Shown here: piece after piece, positions 12,182 through 24,840 of the stretch
Layout: every line of letters starts with the position of its first letter
Position numbering within the stretch: position 1 is the first letter of the stretch
Notes under the pieces: model-generated
Seen by the model: only the letters and a program-made list of their open reading frames with translations
Database searches by the model: none
Told to the model about the DNA's origin: nothing
Position numbers and translations under genes: made by a program
Assembly: GCA_014706295.1 (NCBI GenBank)
Contig: JACSVZ010000009.1
Location: 36,715,768-36,779,767, forward strand
Length of the DNA: 64,000 nucleotides
Direction of reading: 5' to 3'
Origin: Lycocorax pyrrhopterus obiensis
Lineage: Eukaryota > Chordata > Aves > Passeriformes > Paradisaeidae

Positions 12182-15100
12182 CACAAAACCCTTAGGAGCA
12201 TAAGTGTGCTGTATTTCTTCAATTCAATGCTGATATATCTGATTTCCCTCCAGGACAGACCAAACATTAAATAACACTGAACAGGCTGAGTGCGCAGCTA
12301 AAATACTTGCACTGAAAAGTTTTCATTCTCAGCTTATTTCCTAGTTTACAAAAGCTCTTATCAAAAAAGCTCTCTAAATTGGAATTAGTTAGTGATCCAG
12401 GTCTCTAAAGCCCAGGGACTGGAAGTGAAGATTTCTTAATTATACCAGCAGGGGCTTGATTTCTATTCTTAGTGCAGCTGGGTAATGTTGTTAGGTTCTT
12501 GCAGAGCTCTGTTTCTCACTGGCAGGGGCAGCCCCTGGTTTACTTTGACAAAAATATAAAGCTCTTGAAATTGAAGCGTCTTCATGTATGTAACAAAACA
12601 CATTCACCTCATACACACATCCAACTCTTCAGCACAGCCCAGGTTCCTTTAAAGCTCACTAACTCATTACTTGGGAATCTAATCACCAGTCACAGAGTTT
12701 TCACCCCAAAAAAAATTTTTTATTATTTTTCTCCCAATGGGCCTTTAAATACCTCAGTTTCTCTCTCCTTCCTTGGCGGAACCAGTTGCTCAGCTGTAAA
12801 TTCACTTCCAAAAAGGCTAAACACCAGCCCCATAACAAACTTTTGGGATCAAGACCCACCAGATCATGAGCAGCATCACAAGAACCCCCAGCATTAAAAA
12901 TATCCACTCACAGTGACTCAACTTCTGCATAAGTCACTTCCCTACTGGATTACAGGGATGGATCCAACCTAGAGAACAATAACCAAAACCAGCCTTGTAC
13001 TTCATGTAGAATAAAAAAATTCTACCCCAAGATTGATATCGCTACAGATCAGCTCTAAAATCCTCAAAATATTCTAATAATAAAAAAAAAACCCTTGCTG
13101 AATAAAACATGGTGTAAAATATAGCAACACAAGCCCACAGCTGCAGTTTAAGTGCATTGAGGGTAAGGGGTGCGGGAAAAAGGCATATTAGTTGATCTTA
13201 AGGCTCCTGGACAGAACCCAAAAAGTGGGTTGAATCCCCAAGTAGGTCATGTTTCTCTCATTAAAATATTTGACTCACATTGGCAATGTTCTCTGAAGAT
13301 AAATTAACTCTGGACTCGGAATAAGGTAAAGCTGTAATTATAAAGCAGCTATTTAAATCTCAGTTTGACCGTCGCTGGTCACCTTCATGAGACGAGGCTG
13401 GTGGTCAGCCTTGCTTTCTGCCTCTTTTTGGCCCACACAAGGCACAAAAACCTCCTGCAGGGCGAGTCAACTACACATCACAAGGCAACTGGTGGTCACA
13501 TGAGATGCTATTTTTAAAAAAAGGCACAGAAATTTTTGCATCTTTACGTTCCTATCTGCTCAAGCTGTTTTATCAAAACTCCAACTTTCTTGCTGGGAAA
13601 CGGTTCCCCTCTTTGGTACCTTTTCTGCCAAAACCCAACTGTAACAACAAAAGTTTATAAACAATGAAAATTCCAGCTGCTTGACATCAGCGATGTGAAG
13701 CTTTCACTTCACACTGATACAAATATTTACCCTGAGCTCTGGCAAAGCTTTCCTTGCCCATGTCGCCCTTAATCATACATTTTTCCTTGATTGAGTTATG
13801 CTTTCCAGTACGTGATTTGCTCTGGTTTACTTTTTAACACATCCCAGAGGCTTCGTCAAAATCAGCTCTGTGCAGGCCATGTCATTTGGTAGCTGCCAAA
13901 CGTGCTGCTCAGAAGGACCCTGGCAAACAGAAAAACAGTGTCTTTTTCTAACTGCTCTAATAAATGTGTTTGTTCTTTTCTGACCACCATTTATTTCTTA
14001 GATCCCACATATCCATAAAGCAATGAGCCAAGAAAGTAAGCAGAAACACACTCATTTTCCCTTTAATCTACTCCCTCGAGGCAATGCACTGACTTCTCTT
14101 ACAGACACCTTATAGCTAAGAAGCTGCAAAGTATCGATGACTCACTTTTTATTATTATTTACGAGACAGAAAGGGTATTATCAGAGGGAGTAATAATAAA
14201 GAATCACTTGGTTGCCGCTTTAATACTCGTAAAACTAAATATACAGGAGTCAAAACAAATGTAACTCTACCTGAGCAAATAGGATCATCACCAGCCAGTC
14301 TGACAATTATAATTATTCTTCCAAGAGAAAGGAAATTTGAGAGATTTCTCAGTTACATTCACATAAAGCCAAGTGCAACGAGGAGGAAAATCTCATCTGC
14401 AGCATCTAACACTGAGAGAAATTTATTTCAACCTATTCCTGAAAGTGGACCCAAACCTTAACCAATATATTTTTGTTACCCTTTCTTTTTATACCTCTCT
14501 GCATCCCACTGAGAGAAGACAAAGAAAAGCAGCAAAGACAAACGATGCTGAAGAACTCAGGGCCCTGGGCAGAAGTTTTCTTATTATTTTTTTATTAATT
14601 AGATAAATCTTAAACGCAAGCCTGTGCTTAGTATACTACTAAAGGATGAATCAGCTCCCAGCTCTTCCTGTAGGTGGATCAGTCATCCACGGGAAGTGAC
14701 AGAAAACTGCACCAGAAGTAGCTCCAAACAACAATCAATGGTAGCCAGCAGCTTAGGAAAGAAAATCAGCACCATTTTCAGGCTGTAAACAAAGAAGAGA
14801 AACCTGAAATCCATTGCAAATTAAAATGAAGGCTAAGGATGAAAATAAAGAACTCTTGATCCACCTGAAAACTAACTCAGGTATTCCAAATATGAAGCTA
14901 CTATTTCAATAAATGTTGGTACATAAATTACAGGATCCCAGATGACTTGGCTGAAACAAACACTTTAGATTTGCCTTTCAACGATAATTCTTTCTCCTTT
15001 TTATTTTTTTTTCTTTTTCTTTCTATCTAAATTTTGCTTACTACTGGTGTTTCACATCAAAAGCAAGAAAACTTAGAAAAATACTTTATGGTCCTAACAA

Positions 15101-15748
15101 CTCACTCTAGTTCAGGTCAAAACTAGGCAGTAGATTCATCAAGCTTAATGTAATTTTAATCTAGAAATTAAATATTTCAATAAAACATGAATCTTTTGAG
15201 AATTTTAGTATTTTGGATTTAAGAACATCTTGCTTAGTTTATGTAAGATAAAATTATACTGAAGTATGTATTTGTGAGTCTTGGGGTCCTGGCATCCACC
15301 ACAGGTTACCACTAAGGCTTTAGGGAGAAGTGGCAAAAGGGAAAAGCAATCTGGGATGACTTTTGTATGGCAAATTGTTCAGCAAGTGACAGATTCACAC
15401 TCGGGGCTGGTCACTGCACAGGACTTAAGCACAGCACCTGCAGTGAGTTTTCAGCTCTGGCTGAAGGGAGAGAATCACTCAGGGTGGTCCCTTCTCCAGT
15501 CCCAGCGTGGCAGGAGAGAGAAGAGCGATACTTGTGACATAATCACATTAGAAAAATCAACCTGGAGAATTCAGAGGACAGGTGAGGTCCAGTGTTTTAC
15601 AGCTTCTGTACCTAACATCAGCATCAACCAGCTCCAGTCTTTGAAGAGAAAACCTCTTTGAGTTTCCAGGCGCATCCTGAGTGTTTTGAAACCCTCCAGA
15701 GAAACCCCATTTCATGTCATTCAGAAGCCTCATGTACTTCTATTTGCA

Positions 15749-15764
15749 ATATATATATATATAT
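15749..15764 (+). repeat. (AT)8 microsatellite
   Basis: Eight AT dinucleotides in an AT-rich context. Confidence 0.9.
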
Positions 15765-16373
15765 TTTAAATTTTTATTCCAAAATCACACTAGGGATACT
15801 TTAACATTTACTTTAATGCAGTATGACAGGAGCCCAATAATTGCACATCTTGTGGTACTGTCAGCCTTACAGATGTGTTTTCATCACTTGACTTTCTGGG
15901 TTCATTTGGAAATAAAAATATTTTGACCTGGTACTGGGGTGCCAGAATTCCCCTAAAGCAATGGGAAAAATGAATCATCAGAAAGAGCTAAAATATAAAC
16001 AACCTAAACATCAAAAAATAGCAAAAACCACCCCAAAACACAGCAAAATAACTGGTTCATCTCACAGCTATTGATGAAGTTTCCTTTATCTGTGTCTCAG
16101 CTGGTCATTCCTAAACCCCTTAAAAGTCAATGCACATAAAAAGGTGCCTCTAGGAATTCATTTATTTCATTAAAAGGAAGAAATGTAGAGCTTGATTCAG
16201 GTGCACAAACAAGATGATTTGTGTGTCCCGTAAGTTGCAGGACATGGAAATACGGATGGAGCACATCACCACCAGAAGATGCAGCAGGAGCTCCTCATTA
16301 GACACGTATCTGTGGCCAAAATTCACTTTATTTGCCACGCCTTAGAAGGCAGAATCCCTCTCTGCTAACTGAT

Positions 16374-16432
16374 TTGGGGCTGGAATTAGGTGACCCTCAA
16401 GGTCCTTTCCAACCCAAACCATTCCATGATAA
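16374..16432 (+). mobile_element. CR1 LINE tail remnant
   Basis: The last 60 bp of a sense CR1: 'caaggtcctttccaaccc' followed by 'aaaccattccatgataat'. A severe 5' truncation. Confidence 0.88.
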
Positions 16433-19400
16433 TGGTACCCCAGATGACATCCACGGTAAAGCACAGACAGGGAGGTAAAACCATGTGGCTCCCACAAAAA
16501 CCACCCAACAGGTCACAACAAGCTGACCTGCCAAGAAAAGGGGAGTCTCACGTGACCTCACAGGTAATTAACTCCTGTGACTAATGAGCTGACAGAAAAA
16601 CACACAACAGTTGCAGCTTTCTGCAGATGAAATGCACCACCAAGAGTCCAAGGACAGACTTCCCATCCCCACGTGCAAATTGATGTTATTCCCAGAATTC
16701 ACCCCATCACCAGTCACTAATTAGATGAAAAACACCAAAAACATACGAAGGTGAACAAAAAAAGACCCCCAAGCAGATCAAGTAGCTTATTCTTCAAATC
16801 ATTGAAATTGAATTTTTTTAAGTCACAAGAGAAAGGCACATTTTGGACTGAAACCACTTTCTAATGTCTCCAAGGCTCACTCCAGAGTTAAAATTAAAAG
16901 CCCTTCAAGGCTTTAGATCACATTGAGGAAAATATCAAAACTCGACTCAGGTAAGATCTCTTTGCTGAACCCGTTCCTTTTTTTACATAACATTTTCATT
17001 GACTGAAAGCAGCTCAGGTCTGAACGAGTTAAGAGACCCTCATTTTAGTCTTAATTTCTTGTTAATTCTAAGGGTTTCTGTTGCTGGATTAAAAAATTTT
17101 AAAAAGTCATACAGATTTCCAAAATCAAAATTTTACTATGGATTTCTATGACTGCTCCAAAGAATTTCCTGGAATTTGATGGGACTGAACACAGGCAATA
17201 AGTAACACTGACACGTGGACTTCTTCCAATGACTTCTATATTATTCTACAATCCTTTATCTCTCCATCAAATCTCGTAAAATCTATTATTAGCGTCTCTA
17301 TTTTCCCCTCACTGTTTTCAAATACTCCCCAATATCAGAAAAAAGAGGATACTTTTCTCCTTTATCTGCAAACATCCGTTTATTTTCCCTCTTGGGTTTC
17401 CAAGACTGCAAGAACTAAAGTGGAAATTCGAAAAAAAAAAAGTTGATTTTTTCATTCAAACAAGATATTCTTCCCAGTGATGGGGTCAGGAAATTCTCTT
17501 GTAGCAGTTCTCTGTCATTCCCAGGTGGAAAGTCAGTAGAGGGAGCACAAGAGCACACAGAAAAATGATAAAGGACTACCAAAAATCCTTACTTATATCC
17601 AATCATTATTATTGGGGGGTTTGTTTTCTTGAATATTCCCATCTGCCTCACCAGGAAACAAATGCTTAAAAATGATATAAAGCAAACATGTTGTTTGGAG
17701 AAAAAAACAGACCCAGACCCCCAAAATTCAGCAGTGTAGATGAAGAGCTGGAAAGCTCGGTCTCACCAAACAGAAAAATCAAACAACTTTCTTAAAATAG
17801 GCATCTTAATCATGATGCTGAGTAACTTCCTATTTTAGTAACTGCCACAAAGTATTTCTGGCCATGTTCAGTGCAGAACTTGTAATAAAATGTAATAATC
17901 ACAGCAGAACTCATCAAGATCCATCAGAAATGAGCAGCTCTGTCGAGACCTGGGACAAGCTTCATTACATAACCGAAAGGATGACAAAATTTGCTCGATT
18001 CTGTAATTAAACACAAATCTCAGTCCACACTCATCCCAAACTTGCTGAATTCCCAAAGTTTTTCAAGAATTCCTCACATCTCACTGCCGGAAATCTCAGG
18101 ACTCAGCTTGAGCGAACTTGGAACCATTTATGTTTTTTTATCAAAACTACGGGAAATTCAATTATTTTTCATGGTTTTGGCTCGGTATCAACTACAACAC
18201 TGCATTTCTGTGCACGCTTCATTTCAACATTTCAGTTTTATTTGAACCTCAAAGCATGATCAGGGGGACAAAGTCCTTCCTCCTATCATTGGATATAAAT
18301 CCAGAGGAACGACAGTGATTTTATTGGTGCTCTTCCAGTGTTACACCATTTTAAATGGAAAGTTTAATGTGCATATCAAGGCTGAAGGGGGGAAAAAAAA
18401 AAACCCAAACAACTCCACCATGAATCCCTGCAAACCGTGGAGCCAAACATTCCTCTCATTCCTGTGCATAAAACTGCGTTATCCTTTGGTTTACAAATCC
18501 CTACCAGAGGGCCAAACACAGTTACATGACTAAGGACATGCAAGATTGTGCTCTTCCCATCACTTTAAATTAATTACATAAAACTGTGCTCTTTAGTCAT
18601 GACAAAGTTCTTTGAAGACCCAGTAGCTCATTTGGAATAGCTTTAAAACAGTGAAATATCCCACTCTAGATTATTTTTCCCAAAAGTGGAAAATTCAGCC
18701 AAAACACAGTATCTTATTGTTATATTTTTGCTTCCCATCCAAACCAACCAAATCCCTGTGAAATAAAAAAATATTAATATTTTTCTTCGTAATATTTTTG
18801 CACAAGAAGTATGGAGGGCTATGGCTTTGTAGAAGAAAGGAAAAGAGACACAGGGAGCAAAAAATAAAGAGAAGATACAAAAATTTTCAGTTGATAAGTC
18901 TGGTGTGCATTAGATTTCTCCAGAACTGCTCTACCAAGATACTTCCTTTATTCCTTCTACACCAACACCACTCACACCCAAAGTCCTGAGACAGATATTC
19001 CACCAATTAAAAGAAAACAGATCCCTTCCAGTCTTTGCATCTTTGAGGAATTTTAACTTGGCCACTAAAAATTCCAGCAAAACTTTCCTTCCTTCTGCTC
19101 TTGATAAGAGTCACAGAATCAAAGTCCAAATACCCAGCTCAAGGGTAGGGCTCGTATTAAAGCCCACCCAAGCATCCAGAAGAAACAGAAAACAAGGCAC
19201 TTCTGCAATATTTAAATACCTTGGTATTTTCAAAGGCCATGAAAACACCCAGCAGAATCTCCCACACAATTGCAGAATTTTATGAATTGGCCATCTGGGG
19301 TCTGAACTGCTACCACAGGACTGAGAAACTCCCACGGAGTATTTTAATAATCTTTCGAACCGAGTTACTGCACTGCTCAGCCTCTCTCTTTTCATTCATG

Positions 19401-20717
19401 AATCATCTCCTTCTGCTGTCCAGTTCCCAACTCTTGTGGGCTGAGGCTGGTATTTCCTTGTGTGTATTCAAATATTTATTCGTATGCACCCAGCAAGCAT
19501 GAACTGCCCAAGCGCCATCACAGCCCAGTGCTGCTTGCACTCGTTTGAAGCAAGGACCCATTCTGAAAGGTCAGAGTGTATAAATTGTGTGTTTATTGGC
19601 TTTATATCACATTTGTGCAGCTGGAATTTATCCTTCTGATAGCCAAGCCCTGCAAACATCAAGTTCATAGCATACAACATGTAACATACATGAAATATAA
19701 GAAATAAGGATAATAACAAGGCTACCTTGCCACATCCAGGTCACTACATTGAAGTCAAAGTTCCTGTGACCTTGATCATCATTTTAGGGTTCTGGTAGAG
19801 ATCTACATCTACAAACATGAGGTGCACAAATGATTAATTATTACAGGTAATGTAAATCTTTTTCTAAGGCAAAACAAGACACCAACACCTGAGGGAATGG
19901 ATTTTCTGAAGTTTTTTCCAGCAAGTCCAAGAGTTCAAAATTAGCACCAGAAACTGAGCCCCACAAATTGATTTAAAATATCATTGTTCTACACAGAAAG
20001 TGGATAAACAGTTTATTTAAATATCAAGCAGAGGCCTGACTGATAAATCCTCCCTACCCTAAACTGTGTTTCACATAAATTAAAAGAACAGAATAATGAG
20101 TATTTCTGAGTTACAGGAGACTCTGGAAAAGCCCTACTTAACAGAAGATATTTCAGCAGCATTTTATTGAAAAGAAGTTAATGTTAAAGTGATGGTAGAA
20201 GTATTTAAAAATGCTAAACCAAGAACACTGAGGCATCACTGATTACGGAGTACCCACACACACAGGACACCTCTGTGAAACACAGGAGAGATGATGGCAC
20301 TTATAAAAGATACAGCTAATCTGACTTTAAGGAGACTCAGAGGGATGCACAATGCTCTACTACTGTACTGGCAGGTAATCTACTGCCTCTTTAAATAAAT
20401 CTAAATATTAGGTCTAGCAGGGATCAACCTGAGCAAAATGCTAAAATATAACTGCTAAAGTTAATACTCATTTAATACTTGCTTTTCTACAAGACTTAAA
20501 ATGAAAAGGCTTTCCAACTATTATAAGATGTACAGTCTTAATCTACATTTCAATAAGATATTTAAAGGCAATGCTGAAACTGTCAAGGACCCTTTCTTAA
20601 GCCTGGGAGAGGCCGACAAAGGAGTGCTGACGGTTCCGTTTTCCGTGACACAGAAGCATTATTTTATCAAGAAAAATGTTATCATGCTTGTATTCATCCT
20701 GGAACTCCTCTTTGCAG
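16433..20717. other. unique AT-rich DNA, no gene recognised
   Basis: About 4.3 kb of AT-rich single-copy-looking sequence. Several frames of 60-95 codons are open, none with a domain. No young repeat is visible. Confidence 0.5.
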
Positions 20718-20797
20718 GCTTTTCCAACCCCCCAGCTGTATTTGGTGGCACGGATGCCACTGCACCACTTGAGGCGTCAGGAGCCCTTCCCATAAAG
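20718..20797 (+). CDS. possible internal exon, unknown product
   Basis: An 80-bp open stretch bounded by a plausible acceptor (pyrimidine-containing 'ctcctctttgcag' ending at 20717) and a donor-like 'aag|gtacat' at 20798. One frame stays open and translates as GFSNPPAVFGG followed by TDATAPLEASGALPIK. It is richer in GC than its AT-rich flanks. I do not recognise the protein. The frame is open well beyond both sites (about 20501-20875), and the length is not a multiple of three. It may be a real small exon, a cryptic site pair, or a conserved non-coding element. Confidence 0.2.
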
Positions 20798-22271
20798 GTA
20801 CATGAAGGGATCAGCATAAATGTACATTCTTCTGGCACGTTTTATACAGAAAGGCAAAAAATGAAACTACAATGAAATTTCTACGATACCCATAAACTGT
20901 AAAAGTGCCCTAAAACGTGCCTAAAATTCAACCTGTTGTTTTCCTCTAACAGCCAGACAATTAGAAAGGGTTTTTAGAAGAGATTTTCATTGTTACAATT
21001 TCCATATCTGACATCAACATTTATATATAATTCACTCTTTATGCTAAATACGCTCTTTTGTATTTTTATTTTTTAACATCTTTGTTGTAGACATTATAAA
21101 AACAGCACATCAAGCACCTTGTTAAATTAACTCTTTCATTAATAACGTGGCTCCAGTTTGAAAATAACCCCTTTTACTCTTGTGTGAATGTATACATACA
21201 GCCCATAAACAGTTTCTAATTAGTCACATGTGGATTCAAATGCAGGCTTGTACGCCATAAACCAACACTGAAGTGTATAAGAAACTGTCAGTCAGATCAA
21301 AAGTCAATCCAAAATCATCCCATTTGCAGAGCTGAGATGCTGTCACAGTTAGTTAGCCCGAAATGTTTAAAACAGCAACCAAACTTTTATTCTAATTGAG
21401 CATGAGTTGAAAGGCTGCACACTTTGATGTCTTTGCTTTTATCATTTGTATATAGCTAAAAACAGCAGGGTTGGGGTTTTTTTCTTTAGTTTCTCTTAGA
21501 AATAGGAGACATTACTTCTTATTGAAAATATACAGGTAGGTCAGGCTGTGCTTGTGGAGCCAACGTATGGTTTTCAACCATGCGTGTAATCACTTACAGC
21601 ACCACTCCTCAAAAGTGCAATTAGTGGAGTTTCTCATTACTATTTAACCTTTTCTTCCTGTCCATTGTTGACCAAATCATTAAAAAAATGCATCTTCTGA
21701 ATATTATCTGCAATGAGATCCCGCATCTCCTCAGGAAACCCGAGGACTTGGGCAGCAATTGTCATTTTTCAATCCTTTCATTTTCCAGGAGGGGAGAGGG
21801 CAGCAGAGCCCGTTTGCAGGAAGCGTATTTGAGCGGATGCCTACAATCTGAGAACATGTTCACAGAAACTTGAGAGGCAGCAACGAAAAGTCCAGGCCTA
21901 ATCTTATTATAGAAACACTCAGTGACAGCGAGGGAAACACACACAAAATGCCAGGCGGGCGGGGAAGCAAAGCAAGCAAAGGAGCCTCTCGCTGCACTTC
22001 CAGGCAGAGCACAAACACACCCAACCCAGGGTGTCCTGGACCACCCCTCCTCTTTTTAATGAAACGTAAAAACCATCTCGCAAGGAAAAAAGCGAACAGC
22101 AGAACTTTCACACCTCTCGCTTCACTGGGATCACAAAAAAAAACCCCAAACTCTTACTAACTTCAATAGACACCACAATGTTCCCAAAATCCATCACCTG
22201 CTGACAGTCTGCGCCTGTGCTGGCAGCTCCAGGGGTGAAGCTTAATGCTGTAATTTTCGAGGCTGCGACTC
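20798..22271. other. unique DNA, nothing recognised
   Basis: AT-rich up to about 21750, then more mixed. No gene, RNA or repeat identified. Confidence 0.5.
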
Positions 22272-22774
22272 AAATCCTGTGTTTAGCTCTGGGCCCTTCA
22301 CTACAAGAAGGACACGGAGGGGCTGGAGCATGTCCAGGGAAAGGAAGGGAGCTGGGAAGGGTCTGGAGCCCCAGGAGGGGCTGAGGGAGCTGGGAAAGGG
22401 GCTCAGGCTGGAGAAAAGGAGGCTCAGGGGGGACCCTGTGGCTCTGCACAACTCCCTGACAGGAGGGGGCAGCCGGGGCAGGGTCAGGCTCTGCTCCCAG
22501 GGAACAAAGGATAAGACAAGAGGAAACTGCCTCAAGCTGTGCCAGGGGAGGTTTAGACTGGATATTTGGAAAAATTTCTTGACTGCAAGGGTGGCCAGGC
22601 ATTGGAACAGGCTGCCTGGGGCTGTGGTGGAGTCCCTACCCCTGGAGGGCATAAAAAGCCATGTGGATGTGGCACTTGGGGACATTGACTAGTGGTGGCC
22701 TTGGCAGTGCTGGGAGAACAGCTGGAGATCTCAGAGGTCATTTTCAACCTGACCAGTTCTGTGACTCCATGATT
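22272..22774 (+). mobile_element. CR1 LINE fragment, about 500 bp
   Basis: A sense-strand CR1 piece reaching further 5' than most here. Recognisable blocks in order are 'ctacaagaaggacacggagg', 'gctggagaaaaggaggctca', the block with 'gtttagactggatatttgg', 'ggtggagtccctacccctgg', and the tail 'cagttctgtgactccatga'. The wording matches the CR1 type whose 3' UTR carries the 'ggatgtggcacttggggac' block, unlike the copies at 873 and 32467. No reverse transcriptase sequence is included. Confidence 0.95.
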
Positions 22775-24186
22775 TATGGTGCCCCAGCAGGACTGAGGCT
22801 GTGCATAACTGCGTGCACACCTGGATTTGCTCCTCTCCTGGCAGCAAAGGAGCTCTGTCAAAAGCTCTGCCAGCACCAGTATGTGCAGGGAAAGGAGGGG
22901 AGGCAGAGGGACTCATCCTTCTCACCGTATCCCTGGCCAACTGGCTCTAAATATCATAAAATAACAGTAGCAGGACAGACCCACTGGCTAAACAGCCACA
23001 TCTCTGATGAACTGGATCCTCCTGCACTTTCCCCAGCACTGACTGGCCTGCTATAACATCACATCCCCGGTGATGGGGTTGGAAATGCTGTTCCTGAAGG
23101 ATAACCACCCTCCTCCAACCTCTACAGACATTCTCACTCCCAAAAAATCCTCTCCACTCATGTAGTTCAGCATTAGTTTAAATCCCGTCTTTCTCCCAAG
23201 ACAGGAGTTTATTGCAATCTGAAGAAAGCAGCTTCAGCACAGTTCTAGTGATGGAAAGGAGAAATTTAGGAGGGGACCTCAAGGCAGCTATTCCTTGGCT
23301 TGGAATTGCAACCTTCCATGCTAAGGCTTGCACACGTTTGGTGCCAAAACTCACACGGGTGTATTTGTAACCAAATCATTACCAGAACTAACCGGGGCTG
23401 ACAGAAAACAAAAATTTACCTGGCACCACAGAAGGAAATAACAACTGGAGACTCCAGGGCAGGAAGTGGTGCACAGACTGTCCTTAAGGCTCCGCACAAG
23501 GCACTTGACAGTGCAACAGCCTCTCTTGACAGAAATTACCATAAAGTCCCTGTGACCTAAGGGTCATCACTGAGACCAAGAAACCATTATGTTAGGGACT
23601 GTATGAAAACACGCTAAGGCACAAATTCCAGTATCTAAAAAACAGATGGGAAAGGATTACGAGAAAATTATGACTTGCATTTTCCAGATGAAGAACAGAG
23701 GAAAAGCAGACCTATTTTGTTCTCACCTTTTTTTTTTTTCCCCCTGTAAGGAACAGAATAACTTCACTGCTTCCAACAAGAGATAAAGCCACCTTTGATG
23801 GTTTGTCCAAGGACACCCCAGAAACCTGCGGCAAAGCAGGAACTCCACACAGCCAGAGGTCCGCTCATAACACCATCCTAATTCCCACAGACTGTCAGCC
23901 AAAAGGTGATGAGGGAGAGTCTCCACAAACATTTTTCACAATGAAACCGTGCCCAGTGTATTCCCTCCAGAAATACCATGCCAGGGCTTCTCCACGCTGA
24001 GGGTGCCAGACATACCAGGCTTAGGGTGGCAGTGGGGAAGGCAGTCGTTCCTACTACTTAGCTTTGGTCTGAAATTAAGGAAAGGCTGCAGGATCTGTGG
24101 GAACAGGATATCTAGCAGTGACTGCAGCCATTATTTCCCCCCTTTTATAGTGCTACCTTTTAAACTATGCTTGAGATCTTTGTTGT
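22775..24186. other. unique DNA, nothing recognised
   Basis: Mixed composition with a T run near 23729-23740. No gene or young repeat recognised. Confidence 0.5.
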
Positions 24187-24660
24187 TGTCTCGTACCCCG
24201 TGGCACTGGCCTGGCGTGATGAGACTTCGGCGAGATACAGCACATAAAAGCATCCACTGTAAGCGAGACGAATTGCAATGACAAGGTTGGGTTGGAGGTA
24301 ACTTGTGAATGATCTGGTGAATTGAAAACGCCTGCGTGCTCTGCCCAGGAGCGGTGCAAAGAGAATATGGGCAGTGCCAGTTGCGTGCTCCAGGCAGGAG
24401 CCTTGCTGAGAACACAGGAGAAACACACCGTACCTTATTAACACGCCCAGCTTCTCAACGAGCTCTTTGCAAAACAAATACATAGCATCAGCAATCAACC
24501 ATATTATTATTAATAATGCGGCTCAAACGTGCGGAGGAGGTGAATTTGGTACGGATCCAGCATTTGAATGATGGAGATGGAAAATGAAAAGCTCTGCTTA
24601 GGTACCCAGAGAACACAGGCGCTGCTGTAAAAACCCAACACGCGGCATACAAAGGCGTGC
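24187..24660. promoter_or_regulatory. CpG-dense unique block
   Basis: About 470 bp holding roughly 22 CpG dinucleotides by eye, in a region where CpG is otherwise scarce. It includes 'taatgcggctcaaacgtgcg' and 'ccaacacgcggc'. Minus-strand frames of 87-112 codons are open across it, without a recognised domain. It could be an unmethylated enhancer or promoter, a constrained non-coding element, or an unrecognised exon. It is not CR1. Confidence 0.35.
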
Positions 24661-24729
24661 AACTAACTAAAACCCAGCTCAAGTCATGAATAAAAACAAT
24701 GCCATAATTCTTTGCACTCTAGAGCACCT

Positions 24730-24840
24730 TTCAGAAATCATTCTGCATGCATTCCCTGGTAAACACAACATCCTTGCAAGACAGATGAGGAACAGTACCC
24801 TGGTTTTCAGGATGGGAAACAAGAGTCAAAAATAATCCCA
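24730..24840 (+). mobile_element. probable MIR/L2-like ancient fossil
   Basis: The segment contains 'catccttgcaagacagatga', 'ggaacag' and 'caggatgggaaacaagagtc', which parallels the MIR/L2 core (a tail of 'ccccattttacagatgagg' and 'aaactgaggcacagag'). Divergence is large, as expected for an insertion older than birds. The call rests on word-level similarity only. Confidence 0.4.

Larger units (their letters stand above)
11247..16373. other. unique AT-rich DNA with simple repeats
   Basis: About 5 kb with no gene recognised. It holds an A-rich tract (11941-11997), a T run (12160-12181) and a short AT repeat (15749-15764), listed separately. Open frames at 12472-12897 and 15281-15661 on the plus strand have no recognisable domain. 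Much of the segment is AT-rich and could include conserved non-coding elements, which cannot be judged from one genome. Confidence 0.5.
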
